Origin: an uncultured Finegoldia sp.
GTDB lineage: Bacteria; Bacillota; Clostridia; Tissierellales; Peptoniphilaceae
NCBI RefSeq assembly: GCF_947252345.1
Contig: NZ_CAMXVC010000030.1
Span: 1-20,949, forward strand
Direction of reading: 5' to 3'
DNA length: 20,949 nt
The translations under genes and the position numbers were made by a program. The notes beneath the pieces were generated by a model. It was not told where the DNA came from, ran no database searches, and saw only the letters and a list, made by a program, of their open reading frames with translations. Positions 15,296-20,949 of this stretch are shown here, one piece after another. Within the stretch, counting starts at the first letter, position 1. Each line of letters starts with the position of its first letter.

Positions 15296-15678
15296 CTACG
15301 CCTATGAATAAAAAAATATTCAAACAACAACTTATTAACCTTCTGGAGCAAGACATTGAAGAAATGAACTATGAACAGAAGATTAAATTCGTTCATGACA
15401 TATTATTAAAATACGAGATAGACAACGAAAAATCGAGAGACACATCAAACAAAGGGAAACCATGGACGGATGAGCAATTGACAATCATATTATCAGATGC
15501 CTTTACGAAAGAAAATTGTATGAAATATGCGAAATTATTCCGTCGTGGATGGGGAAGTATAGCGCAAATTCACCAATGGGCAAGGACGCCTATAGATAAA
15601 GTTAATAAAACCAGGAAAGATGACAGTTTTGTTCAACAAATAAAACGCATAGCAAAAGAAATAGGATTAAAGATTTAA
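15292..15678 (+). CDS. 128-aa protein of unknown function, defence operon gene 3
   Basis: Encodes 128 aa. The ATG at 15292 overlaps the stop of the preceding gene (ATGA). A second in-frame ATG lies at 15304. I do not recognise a named family. The N-terminal 50 residues are predicted helical and charged. A central block, KPWTDEQLTIILSDAFTKEN at about 53-72 followed by AKLFRRGWGSIAQIHQWA at about 76-93, has the spacing of tryptophans and helices of a SANT/Myb-like or other helix-turn-helix DNA-binding fold. The C-terminus is basic. Its position directly before mod suggests a DNA-binding accessory or regulator, but that is inference from context. Confidence 0.75.
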   Translation: MTTPMNKKIFKQQLINLLEQDIEEMNYEQKIKFVHDILLKYEIDNEKSRDTSNKGKPWTDEQLTIILSDAFTKENCMKYAKLFRRGWGSIAQIHQWARTPIDKVNKTRKDDSFVQQIKRIAKEIGLKI

Positions 15679-15688
15679 GAGGGTTATA

Positions 15689-17625
15689 ATGGATAAATTA
15701 AATATGCAAACACAAAATCTAGCAGAAGATAAATTCAAAAAACTACAAGAACTGTTTCCCAATGCAGTCACAGAAGTGATGAATGAAAATGGAGAAATCG
15801 AAAAAGCAATAGACAAGGATGTTCTAATGCAAGAAATCTCATCAAAAGTAGTCGAAGGCAGAGAAGAAAGATACCAATTCACATGGCCGGACAAGAAACA
15901 ATCAATCCTTGCAGCAAACGCACCAATATCCAAAACATTGAGACCTTGCAGAGATGAAAGCAAAAACTTTGACACAACAGAAAACTTGTACATCGAAGGA
16001 GACAACCTAGAAGTACTCAAACTTCTGCAAGAAACATACCTCGGAAAAATCAAAATGATATACATTGACCCACCATATAATACTGGAAATGATTTTGTGT
16101 ACAACGATGATTTCAAACAAACAACCGATGAATACCTTGAAGATAGTGGACAGTTTGATGAAGAAGGAAACAGATTTGATAAAAATCTGGAATCAAATGG
16201 ACGATTTCACACTGATTGGCTTAACATGATTTATCCAAGATTAAAGTTGGCGAGAAATTTATTAAGTGATGATGGAGTTATTTTTATAAGTATTGACGAT
16301 AATGAGCAAGCAAACTTGAAGAAAGTTTGTGATGAGGTTTTTGGGGAAAAGAACTTTATTGGAAAATTTAATTGGATAAGAAAAAAAAGGGAGCCTTTTT
16401 AAATACAAAATTTAGGAGTATGACAGAGAATATACTTTTCTATCAAAAGAAACCTGTTAATCATAAGTTTCTTGGGGAAAAAGCATATAGTGACAAGAAA
16501 CAGCCAATAGTAAAAAGAACAAATTCTGTAAAACAATTATTATTCAAAGGGAACCTTGTGAATACAACATTAGAAGATGGCGTTTATGGACCAATAAAGG
16601 GAAAGGGCACAACCTCAATTGCAATTAAAAATAAGTTTGAAGTAAGAAATGGCATTATTATAGATGAATTAAACACAGAAGGCAGATATGTTTGGACTCA
16701 GAAGTTTCTAGATGAAGAGATAGATAAAGGAACTGAAATTTTCTTATCAAATAGATTCGGTTTTAATGTATTGCGTAGTGATCAAGGTGAAAAAATAAAA
16801 GCACCTTCCGATATTATTGATAGTAAAGTAGAAGTAGGGACAAACGAAGACGCATCAGAGGAAATAGCTAACTTATTTAATACGGATGTTGGTGAAATAT
16901 TTGACTACTCTAAGCCGACAACTTTACTTAAATACTTATTGCAAATGGTATCATATAGAGAAGAATACAAAGACTGTATCATTCTTGATTTCTTTTCAGG
17001 CTCAGCCACAACGGCTGAAGCAGTTATGCAGTTAAACGCAGAGGATGGTGGCAATCGTAAATTTATTATGGTGCAACTTCCTGAACAAACTGATGAGAAA
17101 TCAGAAGCGTACAAAGCTGGATACAAAAATATCTGTGAAATAGGAAAAGAAAGAATTAGAAGAGCTGGAGAGAAAATCCTCGAAGAAAACAAAGACAACG
17201 AAAACATCGACAAGCTAGATGTGGGATTCAGAGTTTTGAAGACAGACTCATCCAATATGAAAGATGTCTACTACTCACCGGAAGACACTGAGCAAAGTTT
17301 CTTGGACAACTTAGAAGACAATATTAAAGAAGACCGAACACAGGAAGATTTGTTGTTCCAAGTAATGTTGGATTTGGGAGTTCCATTGTCAAGCAACATC
17401 GAAGTTGAACAAATAGAAGATGCCAAGGTGTTCAAAGTAGAAGATAGATTCTTGGTTGCATGCTTTGACGGAGCAATAAGCGACGAGGTGGTGCGACAAA
17501 TAGCGGACATGAAACCATTTTATGCAGTGTTCAGAGATATGAGCATGAAGAATGATAGTGTTGCTGTGAATTTCGAACAGATTTTTGAAAGTGTTAGTCC
17601 AGAAACTATTAGGAAGGTTTTGTAA
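15689..17625 (+). pseudogene. mod: type III DNA methyltransferase (Mod), frameshifted at A8 tract
   Basis: As written, the frame from ATG 15689 (ribosome site GAGGG at 15679-15683) ends at 16402 after 237 aa. The rest continues in another phase to 17625. Adding one base in the A8 run at 16381-16388 joins them into 645 aa, a normal Mod length, reading WIRKKKGAFLNTKF across the join. Mod recognises the DNA site and methylates adenine at N6. DPPYNTG (motif IV) is at 127-133 and LDFFSGSATTAEAV (motif I) near 433-446, the beta-type order of type III enzymes. The region between should hold the target recognition domain. The break near residue 231 separates DPPY from the SAM-binding motif, so the truncated product should be inactive. 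Phase variation, decay or a sequencing slip are all possible. Confidence 0.93.
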
Positions 17626-17626
17626 T

Positions 17627-20600
17627 ATGAAGTTTAACTTTAGGATACAGGATTACCAGACGGATGCTGTGAATTCTGTTGTAGACTGTTTCAAGGGACA
17701 GGTATTCTCTGATGGTATCAATTACAGAAGAGATATCGGAAATAAAAGTTTACACGAAGATTCGCATTCTGAATTAAAGATGAATATTGATAGTGATGAT
17801 ATGCTTATCGATTATGAACTGGATGATACTGGATTCAAAAACAATGAGATTATTTTGTCCAGGGATACTCTTCTTTCTAATATAAAAAATGTTCAACAGA
17901 AAAATAATGTTATGATTTCTGATTCGTTGGTAGAAGACAACGGAGCTTGTTCATTGGATGTGGAGATGGAGACTGGTACCGGTAAGACTTATGTATATAT
18001 CAAAACTATGTATGAGTTGAATCAAAAGTACGGATGGTCGAAGTTTATTGTTGTTGTTCCTTCTATTGCTATTCGCGAGGGCGTGAAGAAGTCTTTTGAG
18101 ATTACGATGGCTCACTTTATGGAACAATACCAAAAGAAGATTAGGTTTTCGTATATAATAGCAAGAATTTGAATCAGTTGGATGCTTTTTCCAGCAATTC
18201 TGGAATTAATGTAATGATTATTAATATGCAGGCTTTTAATACTTCGTTAAAAGAAGGTGGAAAGAGCAAGGAGTCAAGAATTATTTACAGTAAGCGTGAC
18301 GAGTTTCAATCCAGACGTCCTATTGATGTCATTGCTGCCAATAATCCTATTTTGATTTTGGATGAGCCTCAAAAAATGGGAGGCAATGCTACGCAAAAAG
18401 CGTTGAAGAATTTCAATCCTCTATTTACGTTGAATTATTCTGCGACTCACAAGAACCAACACAATTTGGTGTATGCTTTGGATTGTGTGGATGCTTACAA
18501 CCAAAAGTTGGTCAAGAAAATTGAGGTTAAGGGTTTTCAGGTCAAAAACTTCCGAGGAACTGACAAGTATTTGTATTTGGATAGCATTATATTGTCACCG
18601 AAGGAGCCGCCAAAAGCCAGAATTGAGTTCGAAATAGCTTACAAGAAATCAATCAACAGAGAGACTAGGATTGTGTCTGTGGATGATAACTTGTATGAAT
18701 TGTCGAATAATATGGAGCAGTATAAGGGTTATCGAGTTTCTGAGATTAATCCGATTGATTCTACTATTAGTTTTGTCAATGGTGAGGTTATTAAAAAGGG
18801 TGAGGTAACAGGAGATGTTACTGAGAAAGATATCCGACGTGTTCAAATAAGAGAGACTATTAAGTCGCATTTTGAAAAGGAACAAGAGCTTTTTAACAGA
18901 GGGATTAAGACGTTGTCGTTGTTTTTTATCGATGAGGTTGGTAAGTACAGGCAATATGACGATGATGGCGAAGAAATCTTGGGTGAGTATGGTCGAATTT
19001 TCGAAAAAGAGTATATTTCGGTGTTGAATGAATACCGTACAATATTTGACACGCCTTATCAAAAATATTTGAATGAAATTAGTGAGAAGGACACTCATAA
19101 AGGATATTTTAGTATCGATAAAAATGGTAGGTCTGTAAACAGTGATGTGAAGCGTGGTAATGAGTTTTCGGATGATATTTCTGCGTATGATTTGATATTA
19201 AAGAATAAGGAAAGACTTTTGAGTTTTGATGAACCTACGAGGTTTATTTTCTCGCACTCTGCATTGCGTGAAGGCTGGGACAATCCGAATGTTTTTCAGA
19301 TTTGTACTTTGAAACAAGGCAGTTCTACAACTATGAAAAGACAAGAAGTCGGAAGAGGCCTTCGACTTTGCGTCGACCAGAACGGTTTTCGAATGGATGA
19401 ACAGTCTGTTGGAAGAGCGATGGTTCATCAGATTAACAAGCTTACTGTTATTGCCAGCGAAAGTTACAGGGATTTTGTGTCAGGATTGCAAAAAGAATTG
19501 AAAGATGAATTGACACAACGTCCAAGAAGCGCAACGGTTGATTATTTCGAAGGAAAAGCTGTGGAATTAAATGGAGAAGAACACAGAATTACTAGAGGAG
19601 AAGCAAAATCCATTTATAAATATTTGATAAAAAATGATTATGTAACGAGTGATGATGAGGATAAAATTACTGACAAATATCGCTACGATATTGATAATTC
19701 TACCGTAGCAGAGCTTCCTTCTGAACTTATGCCTATGAAAGAAGGAGTTCACAAGCTCATCCAAAGTGTATTCAATGATAAATTGTTAGAAGAAATGATT
19801 GAAGACGGAAATGAAACTAAAATCTTGGATAATAAGTTGAATGATAACTTCTATAAGAAGGAGTTTCAAGCTTTGTGGGCAAATATCAATCACAAATACG
19901 CATATACAGTATTATTTGATAGTGACGAGTTGATTAAGAAGTCTATAACAGCTATAGATAACGAACTTTATGTTAGCAGGCTGCAATATACTATAACACG
20001 TTCTGAACAAAAAGATGATTTGAAGGCTGACGATATTAGAGAGTCGGACTCATTCTATAAATCCAAGTCTTCTACGGAAACTTTGGAACATTTTGAGACA
20101 AGCGAAATCAAATACGATTTGGTAGGGAAAATTGCTCAGGATACTACATTGACTAGAAGAACTGTTGTAAAAATTCTGAAAGGTATTCACAAGACTAAGT
20201 TTGAGATGTTTAAGAACAATCCAGAAGAATTCATAGTGAAAGTTTCAAGGATTATTAAAGAGCAAAAAGCATCTATTATTGTTGAGCATATTTCTTATGA
20301 TGAGTTGGACAGAACTTATGATAGTGAAATTTTCGCGACGTTGAATAACGCTTCTTATGATAAGGCATTCAAAGCACAAAAACATATTCAACCTTATGTA
20401 ATTACCGATGGAATGGCAGAAAAATCCGTCGAGAGAAAATTTGCGGAGGATTTGGATTCCGCAGATGAGGTTTGCGTCTATGCAAAGCTTCCGAGACAAT
20501 TTACAATTCCTACGCCTGTGGGAAATTATTCTCCCGACTGGGCAATTGCATTTAATAAAGGAAGTGTCAAGCATATTTTCTTTATTGCAGAGACAAAGGG

Positions 20601-20766
20601 AACTATGGAAAGTTTGCAACTGAGACCAATTGAAAAAGCAAAGATTTCATGTGCGAGAAAATTGTTTAATGAGATTTCTACGGAAAATGTGGTATATCAT
20701 GATGTCGACAGCTATCAAAGTTTATTAAATATTATGCCATCTATCGAGAAAAATAATTTAAAATAA
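17627..20766 (+). pseudogene. res: type III restriction endonuclease (Res), frameshifted at T4
   Basis: ATG 17627 lies one base past the mod stop. The frame ends at 18172 after 181 aa, and the rest runs in another phase from about 18150 to 20766. One extra T in the T4 run at 18146-18149 restores 1046 aa, the usual Res length, reading RFFVYNSKNLNQLDAF across the join as in other Res proteins. In the joined protein Walker A ETGTGKT is at 115-121, the type III hallmark DEPQKM at 246-251, and helicase motif VI at QEVGRGLRLC. The C-terminal PD-(D/E)XK nuclease has Pro-Asp971 in SPDWAIAF and Glu989-Lys991 in AETKG. Res needs Mod to cut. The break falls just after Walker A, so the shortened product should be inactive. 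Confidence 0.93.
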
Positions 20767-20777
20767 ATTTTAATCCA

Positions 20778-20806
20778 AGCCACCAGGTGTAACTGGTGGT
20801 TTTGCA
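20778..20806 (+). terminator. intrinsic terminator of the defence operon
   Basis: CCACCAG (20780-20786) pairs with CTGGTGG (20793-20799), loop 20787-20792, followed by TTTTGCATTTT. Confidence 0.88.
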
Positions 20807-20853
20807 TTTTATATTACAAAAAAGCTTAATAAAATGTAATTTGTTAACGTTTG

Positions 20854-20862
20854 TGATATAAT
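20854..20862 (+). promoter_or_regulatory. extended -10 promoter of tuf
   Basis: TGATATAAT has TATAAT at 20857-20862, 33 bases before the tuf ATG. This is the same nine bases as at 493-501 and 4596-4604. Confidence 0.65.
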
Positions 20863-20895
20863 AAAAATAACTAAAAATTTTCTCAGGAGGATAGA

Positions 20896-20949
20896 ATGAG
20901 TAAAGCTAAATTTGAAAGAAACAAACCACACGTAAACATTGGTACAATA
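20896..20949 (+). CDS. tuf: elongation factor Tu, first 18 codons (cut by window edge)
   Basis: The visible protein MSKAKFERNKPHVNIGTI is the conserved EF-Tu N-terminus, ending just before the G1 GTP-binding loop (GHVDHGKT). AGGAGG at 20885-20890 is an ideal ribosome site five bases before the ATG. EF-Tu delivers aminoacyl-tRNA to the ribosome. It has its own promoter and starts right after the defence operon terminator, so the operon sits next to a core housekeeping gene. Confidence 0.95.
   Translation, partial: MSKAKFERNKPHVNIGTI

Overview
The window is low-GC, AT-rich DNA that reads like a Gram-positive anaerobic coccus of the Firmicutes. The EF-Tu start at the right edge, the strong AGGAGG-type ribosome sites, the extended -10 promoters (TGATATAAT occurs three times) and a type II-A style CRISPR repeat all fit. 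My best guess is Finegoldia magna or a close Peptoniphilaceae relative. That guess rests on general resemblance and was not checked against a database.

Left edge, 1-1609: the trailer end of a CRISPR array, with seven identical 36-bp repeats and 30-31 bp spacers. It is followed, at exactly the right spacing, by one decayed repeat that carries a perfect extended -10 promoter. That promoter lies just upstream of a YhcG/DUF1016 PD-(D/E)XK nuclease gene. Any cas genes and leader lie left of the window.

Minus-strand thiamine block, 1655-4518: thiS-thiF-thiG-thiH, a tightly packed operon for the thiazole half of thiamine. It has a promoter at 4491-4518 and a terminator at 1655-1680. A long terminator-like hairpin sits in the leader and is not a TPP riboswitch.

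Middle, 4596-8276: a comM/yifB AAA+ ATPase gene whose last 116 bp are duplicated around a 330-bp insert. The insert carries a small helix-turn-helix ORF and repeats. A GNAT acetyltransferase follows. A convergent 3-hydroxyacyl-CoA dehydrogenase family gene shares a bidirectional terminator with it.

8277-11307: an intergenic stretch with a candidate short terminated transcript, then a consensus promoter driving an unidentified multi-pass membrane transporter and an M20 metallo-amidohydrolase, probably an uptake-and-hydrolysis pair.

Right part, 11376-20806: a five-gene defence operon. It encodes a 1074-aa SNF2-type helicase with a possible PLD-like N-terminus, a DUF4391-like protein, an unrecognised 128-aa protein, and the Mod and Res subunits of a type III restriction-modification system. 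Both mod and res carry a one-base deletion in a homopolymer (A8 and T4), so as written neither makes a full-length product. The mod tract could be a phase-variation switch. A terminator follows, then the promoter and first 18 codons of tuf.
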